DNA from: Prorocentrum cordatum
Lineage: Eukaryota; Sar; Dinophyceae; Prorocentrales; Prorocentraceae
Direction: 5' to 3'
DNA: 26,199 bases
Assembly (NCBI GenBank): GCA_963575745.1
Contig: CAUYUJ010006280.1
Coordinates: forward strand, 349,219-375,417
Part shown: in pieces, positions 9,885 through 17,856 of the stretch
Numbering within the stretch: position 1 is the first letter of the stretch
Layout: each line of letters starts with the position of its first letter
Translations under genes and position numbers: made by a program
The notes under the pieces: model-generated
Seen by the model: only the letters and a program-made list of their open reading frames with translations
Databases searched by the model: none
Told to the model about the DNA's origin: nothing

Positions 9885-10612
9885 CTGATGATACTGGTGC
9901 TGATGATCATGAAGACAATGATGGTGATAATGAAGATGATGGTGATGCTGATGATGATGTTGATGTTGATGTTGGTGATGATGAGGATGATGATGCTGGT
10001 GATGGTGGTGATGATGATGATGATGATGATGGTAATGGTAATGATGGTGATGATGATGAGGATGATAATGATGATGACGATGGTTATAATGATGAGGACG
10101 ATGACTGTGATGATGGTGCCGATGATGATGCTGCTTATGATGATGATGATGATGATGATGATGATGGTGCTGGAGCTGTTGCTGCTGATGATGATGATGG
10201 TGATGGTGGTGGTGGTGGTGATGATGATGGTGATGATGATGGTGGTGATGGTGATGCTTATGATGTAGATGATGACGATGCTGCTGATGCTGCTGCTGCT
10301 GATGATGATGAGGATGATGATGATGACGACTGTGATGACTGTGATGGAGATGGTGATGATGTTGAGGCTGATGCTGATGATGATGATGGTGGTGATGATG
10401 ATGCTTTTGATGATGAAGACGCTGGTGAAGATGATGACGATGCTGATGCTGCTGAGGATGATGATGATGAGGATGCTGATGATGATGACGACTGTGATGA
10501 CTGTGATGGGGATGGTGATGATGTTGATGCTCATGCTGATGCTCCTGATGATGATGCTGCTGATGATGATGATGGTGATGATGATGATGCTGGTGATGAT
10601 GATGATGATGTG
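9885..10612. repeat. GAT-type trinucleotide tract with higher-order duplication
   Basis: About 725 bp made of GAT/TGA triplets with GGT, GCT and GAC variants. Two segments starting near 10301 and 10460 share a longer pattern including GACGACTGTGATGACTGTGA, so a ~156-bp block was duplicated. The Asp-rich open frame in one phase (9071-10921) is a consequence of the repeat and is not taken as a gene. Confidence 0.9.
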
Positions 10613-10775
10613 GAGGAGGAGGAGGAGAGGAGGAGGAGGAGGAGGAGGAGGGGGATGAGGAGGAAGAGGCGGAAGAGGAGGAAGATGAGGAGGAGGAAGA
10701 GGAGGAGGAGGAGGAGGAGGAGGAGAGGCAGGAGGCGGTTGAGGAAGAGGAGGAGAAGGAGGAGGAGGAGGACAG
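10613..10775. repeat. GGA/AGG purine tract
   Basis: Nearly pure GGA/GAG triplets directly following the GAT tract. It is complementary in composition to the CCT tract at 10978-11103. Confidence 0.85.
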
Positions 10776-10977
10776 GACGCCCGCGAGTGCCTCGTGGCTC
10801 GGCGCGCGGAGGTGGTGCCAGCTCGCGTCGTCTTGCGACCTGGCGCCCGGGAGCTCTGGGGCGCAGGTGCTCGCGAGGGAGGACCCCGCCTGCCCCCGCG
10901 GACGACCCGGGCAATGTCTAGGAGGAGGGTGGATCGAAGGAGAAGGCCTCCTTCCAGCCTCCTCCTCCCAGCCTCGA

Positions 10978-11103
10978 AGGAGAAGCCCTCCCCTCCCCTC
11001 CCCTCCCCTCCCCTCCCCCTCCCTCCCCCCCCTCCCTCCTCCTCCTCCTCCTCCTCCTCCTCCTCCTCCTCTCCTCCTCCTCCTCCTCCTCCTCCTCCTC
11101 CGC
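10978..11103. repeat. CCT/CTC pyrimidine tract
   Basis: CCCCT pentamers followed by CTC triplets, about 125 bp. Opposite strand bias to the tract at 10613-10775, so the pair could fold together or form a triplex. Confidence 0.85.
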
Positions 11104-12090
11104 CTCTCAAGTACCATATCGGGTCAAGCCAGCTTTGGTTCAAGCTTGCTTGCCCCGCATGTCCCAGGGCTGTACCACCCACGGGTGTGCTTACTTGAGC
11201 GCTTTCGGGGACAATAGCTTCGCGGAGGTGAACGCTGGGATTGTGGCTCGGCGCTGTCACGCGTTGGAGGGGGCGACTTGTGGTTGATCTGCTCCTGGAA
11301 TCCGCTACCGATATCTGCCATGTTCGTGCTCGTGCCGGCTCCGTCGAGGCGGTGTGCATTTTCGGGGCTTCTTTTTGACTTCGTCCTGGAAGTGTTGCCC
11401 ACGCTATTTATTCATAGCGCTGTTATTATTTTACGTGCCACTGGCCTTTCCCCCTTTTGGGGCGTACGGCACGTCGTTGCAGTGGTGGGATTGTGGCTTT
11501 GCCGCTTTTGTTGTCATCATCGTTCCTTTATCTGGGTTCTTGGCGGTGTCCTCATGTGGCTGAGCCTGGCCCAGGCCCGTATGGGCAAGTAAGGTAGACA
11601 CTTTTTCTTGTTTATACGATTGGGCTTTGCCGTGTGCTTTTTCATTCATCGTTACAGTTCTGAGATGTCAATTTTCACATCTAGCAATTGTGAGGTGTTC
11701 TGTATTCATTGCCATCACTTCCAATGGATATTTACAGTGTGGTGGCGTATTGCGTGTCGGCGGAGTGACGCCCATTACCTACGGATGCTCATCGGCACTG
11801 TTTCTGGGCCGTCTGCACTGGGCGGGGCGTGGGGCGGTGGCGTATTTTTGCTGTGGTCAGGCGGTTCGTCATCTTTGTGCGGGTCCCTTGGCGGTGTCGG
11901 CGTCATGCACGCCGTGGGGCTTTCATCGACATCGCGTTATGCACGGAGTGGTCATCGCTATACCTTCGTTCGAGTATGGCGTTGACGAGGGCGTGGTGCA
12001 GCTTATTGACCTCGCGGTGGTCTTCCTCATCTTCGTGGTGATCGTGCTGGCCACGCCCGACGCGGGCTGCTTTTTGCCGTTGGTGCAAAA
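11104..12090. other. No recognisable gene; T-rich unique sequence
   Basis: About 1 kb that is richer in T than its surroundings and has no repeat I can match elsewhere in the window. Open frames exist (for example plus strand from 11627) but run into the CCT tract and resemble nothing known to me. A small dyad AGATGT ... ACATCT occurs near 11661. Confidence 0.45.
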
Positions 12091-12470
12091 TAAATCCTCC
12101 TCCTTCGCCTCCTCCTCCTCCTCCTCCTCCTCCTCCTCCTCCTCCCAGTCTCCTCCTCTTCCTCCTCCTCCTCCTCCTCCTCCTCTGCCTCCTCCCAGCC
12201 TCCTCCTCCTCCTTCCTCCTCCTCCTCCTTTTCCTCCTCCTCCTTCTCCTCCTCCTCCCCCCCTCCCTCCTCCTCCTCCTCCTCCTCCTCCTCCTCCTCC
12301 TCCTCCTCCTCCTCATGCCAATTTTCCCAGTCACCCCCTCCTCCTGCCAATTTACGTGGCCTCCTCCTCCTCCGCCTCCTTTTCTTCCTCCTCGTCTTCC
12401 TCCTCCTCGCCTCCCCCCTCCTCGTCTTCCTCCTCCTCCTTCTGTTCCTCCTCCTCCCCATCCTCGAGAA
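12091..12470. repeat. Long CCT/CTC pyrimidine tract
   Basis: About 380 bp of CTC/CCT triplets with two short interruptions around 12315 and 12350. It gives polySer/polyPro or polyGlu/polyArg frames that are not coding evidence. Confidence 0.9.
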
Positions 12471-12495
12471 CAAGAAAGCGGCACACACGTATGTT

Positions 12496-12551
12496 CGAGG
12501 GTCGGCGCGGATTTCTTGGATCTGCGCTGGGCCCCCCCTGGCGGCGCCTCG
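12496..12551 (+). mobile_element. Half copy of the 7055-7260 palindromic element
   Basis: Matches the left arm and centre of the element at 7095-7155: GCGCGGATTTCTTGGAT followed by GGGCCCCCCCTGGCGGCGCC. The right arm is absent. Confidence 0.65.
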
Positions 12552-12998
12552 AGGAAGGGAAGGAGGAGAACAAAGTAGCGATACCACTACAGCCAGGACG
12601 CTGAAAGAAGGACTTCTTTGGGTTCCGAAGTGGCTCGCTGTTCCTTAAGCTCTTCCATGGTTCTTCCACGATCACTCCTCGTGCACCTAGGCGCTTCTGG
12701 AGCCAAAAAGCGGCTTCGTTGCTTCTTTGTAGCGTTCCTTCTGGTGGTATTTCGATTGTGCCCTCCCTCGTGTCGCCACGACCGGACTAGCTTCGAAATT
12801 CTGGCCCTGACGCACCCCAGGAGAGGCCCGAGGAGCAGCGACATCGGTATTCCTCCCTCTTCCCCAGAAGCGCAGGAAGAGAAGGAGGAGAAGGGGGAGG
12901 AGGCGAGGAGGACTGAAGAAGAAAAACTGCACTACCACTATGGCTGGGGGGGGCGGCTTCCCAGAGAGCCGACGCCCCAGCAACAAATTAGCGCGGGC
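12552..12998. other. No recognisable gene
   Basis: Mixed sequence with a 16-bp perfect palindrome AAAGAAGGACTTCTTT-like near 12604-12620 and a purine-rich patch near 12870-12930. No protein or RNA gene recognised. Confidence 0.45.
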
Positions 12999-13528
12999 GG
13001 TGTGTGTGTGTGTGTGAATGTGTGTGAATGTGTGCGTGTGCGTGCGCGTGTGCGCGCGTGCGTGCGTTCGTGCGCGCGTGCGTGCGTGCGTGTGTGGGTG
13101 TGCGTGTGGGTGTGCGTGTGTCTGTGTCTGTGTCTGGGTCTGCGTCTGCGTCTGTGTCTGCGTCTGCGTCTGTGTCTGCGTGTGTGTGTGTGTGTGCGCG
13201 CGCGCGTGCGCGCGTGCGCGTGCGCGTGTGCGTGCGTGCGTGCGTGCGTGCGTGCGCGCGCGTGCGCGTGCGCGTGCGCGTGCGCGTGCGCGTGCGCGTG
13301 CGCGTGCGCGTGCGCGTGCGCGTGCGCGTGCGCGTGCGTGTGCGTGTGCGTGTGCGTGTGCGTGTGCGTGTGCGTGTGCGTGTGCGTGTGCGTGTGCGTG
13401 TGCTGTGTCTGTGTCTGTGTCTGTGTCTGTGTCTGTGTCTGTGTCTGTGTCTGTGTCTGTGTCTGTGTCTGTCTGTCTGCGTCTGCGTCTGTGTCTGCGT
13501 CTGCGTCTGTGTCTGCGTGTGTGTGTGT

Positions 13529-13561
<33 letters not shown>

Positions 13562-13599
13562 CGTGTGCGTGTGCGTGTGCGTGTGCGTGTGCGTGTGCG
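12999..13599. repeat. Alternating purine-pyrimidine GT/GC tract
   Basis: About 600 bp of GT and GC dinucleotides in blocks: mixed GTGC, a GCGTGC run (about 13256-13340), a GTGTGC run, a GTCTGT hexamer run (about 13404-13470), then GTGTGC again. It runs directly into a gap of unknown sequence. The alternating purine-pyrimidine composition favours Z-DNA. Confidence 0.95.
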
Positions 13600-13699
13600 N
13601 NNNNNNNNNNNNNNNNNNNNNNNNNNNNNNNNNNNNNNNNNNNNNNNNNNNNNNNNNNNNNNNNNNNNNNNNNNNNNNNNNNNNNNNNNNNNNNNNNNN
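13600..13699. other. Assembly gap (100 N)
   Basis: Exactly 100 unknown bases, a standard placeholder length; true size unknown. Distances across it should not be trusted. Confidence 0.99.
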
Positions 13700-13701
13700 A
13701 A

Positions 13702-13866
13702 AAAACATCAGGGTGGGAAGTTTCTGGCTATTGTTCGGCCCCGGGGGCCCTCGCTGGGCCTCGGGACCGGCAAAAGACGACTCGGGACGAAAAACCGGTC
13801 CCAGGAAAAGGGTCGGGATTTCCATGGACGCCGTCCTGAACAACATCAGGACGTCGCACGTCTTGG
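13702..13866 (+). repeat. Dispersed repeat P, copy 1
   Basis: Begins AACATCAGGGTGGGAAG, has a palindromic GGCCCCGGGGGCC core, then GGGCCTCGGGACCG, GGGTCGGGA and ends AACATCAGGACGTCGCACGT. The same series of blocks recurs at 23420-23578 and, on the other strand, at 24455-24616. Confidence 0.75.
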
Positions 13867-14105
13867 ACTGGGAGGGGCGGCTCTTCGGGCGGCCAGGGTG
13901 TGCAGCCGGGCTGGACCTTAGCGCTGTTTTGCTGGACTTCGGCCGTGTTCTGTTTTTCGTGTTGGCAGGGAGGTGCAGGAACACAGGCAGAGCAGCACAC
14001 ACAACAGAACGAAAGCAAAGCGAAGTATACAACGTTTCGGTCCAGCCCTGGCGTGCAGAGGGTGCAGCCTCTCTGCCCCTCTGCCGCCGTGCAGCAATTG
14101 GCGGA

Positions 14106-14286
14106 TACAGTCGACCCGCAGAGTAAGGATAATTAGGCATCCCTCCCAAGGGTACCCTTGCATCCTTGCTTCCTGGGTCCATCCTTGGGCACTTTCGTTG
14201 GCCGCGCCCCGCTCGCAAAGCTTCGACATGGGCTTCCAAGGCCCTTGCATCCTTATCGCGCATCCTTACTCTGCGGGTTGACTGTA
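14106..14286. mobile_element. MITE with TA-type ends (mariner-like)
   Basis: A 181-bp interval bounded by TACAGTCGACCCGCAGAG at the left and its near-exact reverse complement at the right, giving a 25-bp TIR (14106-14130 and 14262-14286) with one mismatch. The outermost bases are TA on both sides, as expected for TA target-site duplication in the Tc1/mariner group. A related copy in reverse orientation lies at 23967-24099 and an isolated end at 24284-24297. No transposase is present. Confidence 0.8.
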
Positions 14287-14324
14287 GGCCAGTGCTGCCA
14301 GGTGTGCCCGGAAGCCCTTGCGGA

Positions 14325-14443
14325 GGAGGGGGAGGAGGAGGGGGGAGGAGGAGGAGAGGAGGAGGAGGAGGAGGAGGAGGAGGAGGAGGAGGAGCAGGAG
14401 GAGCAGGAGGAGCAGGAGGAGCAGGAGGAGGAGGAGGAGGAGG
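14325..14443. repeat. GGA/GCAGGA purine-rich tract
   Basis: GGA triplets with five GAGCAG hexamer interruptions (about 14390-14430), ending in a run of nine G. Confidence 0.9.
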
Positions 14444-14447
14444 GGGG

Positions 14448-14575
14448 GGGAATTTACACCCAGAGGGGGCACCGCCCTGAGGGGGGGGGGCCTGCGCTGC
14501 CGGACGGGTGCGGGCCTCGCGCCCGGCTGCGCTGGTGCACCGCAGGAGGTCGCGTGGGGCACCGCGTTGGGCCAG
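14448..14575 (+). repeat. Dispersed GC-rich repeat E, copy 1
   Basis: Shares a long series of blocks with 24866-24975: GGGGGCACCGCCC, a G run, CTGCGCTGCC, GTGCGGGCCTCG, CCGGCTGCGC, GTGCACCGCAG and AGGTCGCGT. The G runs are candidates for quadruplex formation. Confidence 0.7.
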
Positions 14576-14579
14576 GCCT

Positions 14580-14774
14580 TTCGGGCCGGACGAAAGGGTG
14601 GGATTGGGAAAGGGGGTGTTAGGAAATTCGCTGCCTGCAGCTGGTTTTGGTCCCACCGAGGGGCCCATTCCTCGATACATAGCCGCCTCCGGCGCCGGGA
14701 GGCGCCGGGAAAATCAGCTACGTGAGCTGATTCTCAACCCCCGTTTTGCTATCCCCCCCTTTCGTCCGGCCCGA
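14580..14774. mobile_element. MITE with 4-bp target duplication and an identified empty site
   Basis: Inverted ends of about 38 bp: the left begins TCGGGCCGGACGAAAGGG and the right ends CCCTTTCGTCCGGCCCGA. It is flanked by GCCT at 14576-14579 and 14775-14778. The flanks, joined without the element and one GCCT, match 25413-25445 (TTGGGCCAGGCCTCGCGTCT), an unoccupied copy of the same target. Internal hairpins include AATCAGCT ... AGCTGATT and a GGCGCC-centred palindrome. No protein. Confidence 0.85.
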
Positions 14775-14784
14775 GCCTCGCGTC

Positions 14785-14812
14785 TAGGCTTAGATCGGGT
14801 ATGTCCTTCAAC
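14785..14812 (+). repeat. Family-1 left-end fragment
   Basis: GGCTTAGATCGGGTATGTCC matches the left end of the family-1 copy at 25446 including its outer flank, but the rest of the element is absent. Confidence 0.55.
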
Positions 14813-15020
14813 GAGATCCGGACATGATCGCGTCGTAAAAAATTATGCAAACGGAGTCCCCCACATAAAGATACTAACGGTTTCGTGGGACCCATGGGGT
14901 ACGACAACATCAGCACGAAGGAAAAGCTCATCGAACGAGTAAGTACGAAAGAAAGGGCAGACGAAAGAAAGGAGGAGGGAGGACAGGTGCTCAGGAAACG
15001 AAGCCTTGTAAATAGTATGG
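14813..15020. other. No recognisable gene
   Basis: About 200 bp before the minisatellite, purine-rich towards its end (GAAAGAAAGGAGG). Nothing recognised. Confidence 0.4.
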
Positions 15021-15900
15021 GTTTCCGATACCCTCCTCGCTCAGGCGGGGCTTCCCGGGAGGGGTGGGAGGGGCACGAAGCCTTGTAATAAATAGTATTG
15101 GTTTCCGATACCCTCCTCGCTCAGGCGGGGCCTCCCTGGAGGGGTGGGAGGGGCACGGAACTATGTAAATAGTTTTTAGGTTTCCGATGCCCTCCTCGCT
15201 CAGGCGGGGCCTCCCTGGAGGGGTGGGAGGGGCACGAAACCATGTCAATTGTATGGGTTTCCGATACCTTCCTCGCTCAGGCGGGGCCTCTCTGGAGGGG
15301 TGGGAGGAACACGAAACCATGTAAACAGTATATGTTTCCGATACCCTCCTCGCTCAGGCGGGGCCTCTCTGGAGGGGAGGGAGGGGCACGAAACCATGTA
15401 TAGCATACGGGTTTCCGATACCCTCCTCGCTCAGGCGGGGCCTCCCTGGAGGGATGGGAGGGGCACGAAACCATGTATAGAATACGGGTTTCCGATACCC
15501 TCCTCGCTCAGGCGGGGCCTCCCTGGAGGGATGGGAGGGGCACGAAACCATGTATAGCATACGGGTTTCCGATACCCTCCTCGCTCAGGCGGGGCCTCCA
15601 TGGAAGGGTGGGAGGAGCACCGAACCATATACGGGTTTCCGATACCCTCCTCGCTCAGGCGGGGCCTCCCTGGAGAGGTGGGAAGGGCACGAAACCATGT
15701 AAGTAGTATTGGTTTCCGATACCCTCCTCGCTCAGGCGGGGCCTCCCTGGAGGGGAGGGAAGGGCACGAAACCATGTAAATAGTATGGTTGTCCGATACC
15801 CTCCTCGCTCAGACGGGGCATCCATGGAGGGGTGGGAGGGGCACGAAACCATTTAAATAGTATAGGTTTCCAATACCCTCCTCGCTCAGGCGGGGCCTCC

Positions 15901-15969
15901 TTGGGAGGCGGGAGGGAAAAGGAGAGGATGCTCTGGGAAAACAAGAACCCCTCTCGGGATGTGGGGAAA
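15901..15969 (+). repeat. Inserted module M, copy 1
   Basis: A GGGAGGCGGGAGGG start, GGAGAGGATG, CTCTGGGAAAACAAGAACCC and GGGATGTGGGGAAA end. It replaces the GGCACGAAACCATG part of a minisatellite unit. Copies at 16326, 16769 and 23344. Confidence 0.75.
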
Positions 15970-16325
15970 TAGCATTGGTTTCCGATACCATCCTCGGTCA
16001 GGCGGGGCCTCCCTGGAGGGGTGGGAGGGGCACGAAATTATGTACATAGTTTTTAGGTTTCCGATGCCCTCCTCGCTCAGGCGGGGCCTCCTTGGATGGG
16101 TGGAAAAGGGGCACGACACAAGATAAATAGTGTAGGTTTCCGATGCCCTCCTCGCTCAGGCGGGGCCTCCCTGGAGGGGTGGGGAGGGCACGAAACCATG
16201 TAAATAGTACGGGTTTCCGATACCCTCCTCGCTCCGACGGGGCCTCCTTGGAGGGGTGGGAGGGGCACGAAGCCATTTAAATAGTATGGGTTTCCGATAC
16301 CCTCCTCGCTCAGGCGGGGCCTCCC

Positions 16326-16395
16326 TGGGAGGCGGGAGGGAGAAAGAGAATGATGTTCTGGGAAAACAGGAACCCCTCTCAGGATGTGGGGAAAG
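16326..16395 (+). repeat. Inserted module M, copy 2
   Basis: Same module with GATGTTCTGGGAAAACAGGA and CAGGATGTGGGGAAA, again in place of the 3' half of a minisatellite unit. Confidence 0.75.
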
Positions 16396-16768
16396 AGTAC
16401 AGGTTTCCGATACCCTCCTCGGTCAGGTGGGGGCCCCATGGAGGGGTGGGAAGGACACGAAACCATGTAAATAGTTAGTTTCCCGATACCCTCCTCGCTG
16501 AGGCGGGGCCTCCCTGGAGAGGTGGGAAGGGCACGAAACCATGTAAATAGTATGGTTGTCCCATACCTTCCTCGCTCAGGCGGGGCCTCCCTGGAGAGGT
16601 GGGAAGGGCACGCAGCCATGTAAATAGTATGATTTTCCGATACCCCCCTCGCCCAGGCGGGGCCTCCCAGGAGGGGTGGGAAGGGCACGAAACCATGTAC
16701 ATTGTATGGTTTTCGATACCCTCCTCGCTCAGGCGGGGCCTCCTTGGAGGGGTGGAAATGGTATTGAT

Positions 16769-16876
16769 ATGGGAGGCAGGAGGCGGGAAGGAGAGGGAGA
16801 GGATGTTCTGGGAAAGCAAGAACCCCACTCAGGATGTGGGGGAAAAACAAAACCCCACTCAGGATGTAGGGAATAG
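16769..16876 (+). repeat. Inserted module M, copy 3, with duplicated tail
   Basis: Begins ATGGGAGGCAGGAGGCGGG. The CCCCACTCAGGATGT tail occurs twice. The sequence just before it (GGAAATGGTATTGAT, ending at 16768) plus its start forms the unoccupied target site of the retroelement at 17564. Confidence 0.75.
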
Positions 16877-17563
16877 TACAGGTTTCCGATACCCTCCTCG
16901 CTCAGGCGGGGCCTCCCTGGAGGGGTGGAAAAGGGACACGAAACCATATAAACAGCACGGGTTTCCCATACCCTCCTCGCTCAGGCGGGGCCTCCCTGGA
17001 AGGGTGGAAGAGGGGCACGAAACCATATACATAGTATTGGTTTCCGATACCCTCCTCGCTCAGGCGGGGCCTCCCTGGAGGGGAGGGAGGGGCACAAAAC
17101 TATATAAATAGTTGTTAGGTTTCCGATACCCTCCTCGCTCAGACGGGGCCTCCTTGGAAGGGTGGGAGGGGCACGAAACCATGTAAATAACATGGGTTTC
17201 CGATACCTTCCTCGCTCAAGCGGGGCCTCCCTGGAGGGATGGGAGGGGCACGAAACCATGTAAATAGTATGGTTTTCCGATACCCTCCTCGCCCAGACGG
17301 GGCGTCCCTGGAGAGGTGGGAAGGGCACGAAACCATGTAAATAGTATGGTTGTCCGATACCCTCCTCGCTCAGGCGGGGCCTCGCTGGAAAGGTGGGAAG
17401 GGTACGAAACCATGTAAATTGTATGGGTTTCCGATACCCTCCTCGCTCAGGCGGGGCCTCCCTGGAGGGGTGGGAAGGGCACGAAACCATGTAAATAGTA
17501 CGGCTTTCCGATACCCTCCTCGCTCAGGCGGGGCCTCCGTGGAGGGGTGGAAATGGTATTGAT

Positions 17564-17658
17564 GGGGAATGCATATAATGCAGAAAGGAACAAAGGAGCC
17601 GGCCTATGGCATTGCGGTCGTGGCCATTTTGGCTTCAGTGTCCATATCATTTGATTTT
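17564..17658 (+). repeat. Terminal repeat R0 with degenerate spliced leader
   Basis: Starts GGGGAATGCATATAATGCAG at the left boundary of the element and contains at 17618-17638 a leader-like sequence that differs from DinoSL at four of 21 positions. An 11-bp perfect inverted repeat (CTTCAGTGTCC at 17633-17643 and GGACACTGAAG at 17659-17669) spans its 3' end. Confidence 0.85.
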
Positions 17659-17672
17659 GGACACTGAAGACA

Positions 17673-17781
17673 TTGCGCGGGAGTCTGACGCAACGAAATT
17701 GTCACGAAATTCTGTTCCCAAATGCATTGCGTCCCCATCGTAATTTGGGGCGGCTTGGGAGGGCAGGCCAGCGCATTTGTT
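17673..17781 (+). repeat. Terminal repeat L1
   Basis: 109 bp starting TTGCGCGGGAGTCTGACGCA and ending GCGCATTTGTT. Near-identical to L2 (22778-22886) and L3 (23235-23343). Possible 5' regulatory region, because it lies immediately upstream of the leader-bearing repeat R1. Confidence 0.85.
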
Positions 17782-17834
17782 GGGGAATGCATATAATGCA
17801 GACAGGAACAAAGGAGCCGGCCTAGGGCATTGCG

Positions 17835-17856
17835 GCCGTAGCCATTTTGGCTCAAG
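17835..17856 (+). other. Exact dinoflagellate spliced-leader sequence embedded in DNA (relic DinoSL)
   Basis: Positions 17836-17856 match DinoSL exactly (starts CCGTAGCC, ends TTTTGGCTCAAG), preceded by G, an allowed first base. The leader is normally added to mRNA by trans-splicing, so a genomic copy joined to coding sequence indicates a trans-spliced RNA that was reverse transcribed. It is not an SL RNA gene: the next bases are TGCG, not a GT splice donor. Confidence 0.85.

Larger units (their letters stand above)
15021..17550. repeat. Minisatellite of about 31 units of ~77 bp
   Basis: The unit begins GTTTCCGATACCCTCCTCGC, continues TCAGGCGGGGCCTCC then CTGGAGGGGTGGGAGG, and ends GGCACGAAACCATGTAAATA plus a short variable TAGTATGG-like piece. 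Unit starts are spaced 76-79 bp, except one of 67 bp and three longer intervals where a separate module is inserted. Differences are single substitutions, often C/T or G/A. Each unit can form a CCTCC/GGAGG hairpin. A 77-bp period rotates the reading frame each unit, so the many open frames on both strands are not evidence of coding. Confidence 0.95.

Noticed and set aside
9071-10921. An Asp-rich 616-residue protein
   Set aside because: It is the GAT tract read in one phase; the tract is also open in other phases, and no domain is seen outside the repeat.
12938-14680. A long His/Thr protein across the GT tract
   Set aside because: It is a dinucleotide repeat translated through an assembly gap.
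15249-17490. Repetitive proteins in the minisatellite on both strands
   Set aside because: Open frames arise from a stop-poor GC-rich unit; the 77-bp period shifts the frame every unit, so no single protein repeat is maintained.
15021-17550. A CRISPR array
   Set aside because: The 77-bp units are continuous repeats with no unique spacers of regular size, and no cas-like genes are present; the genome is eukaryotic.
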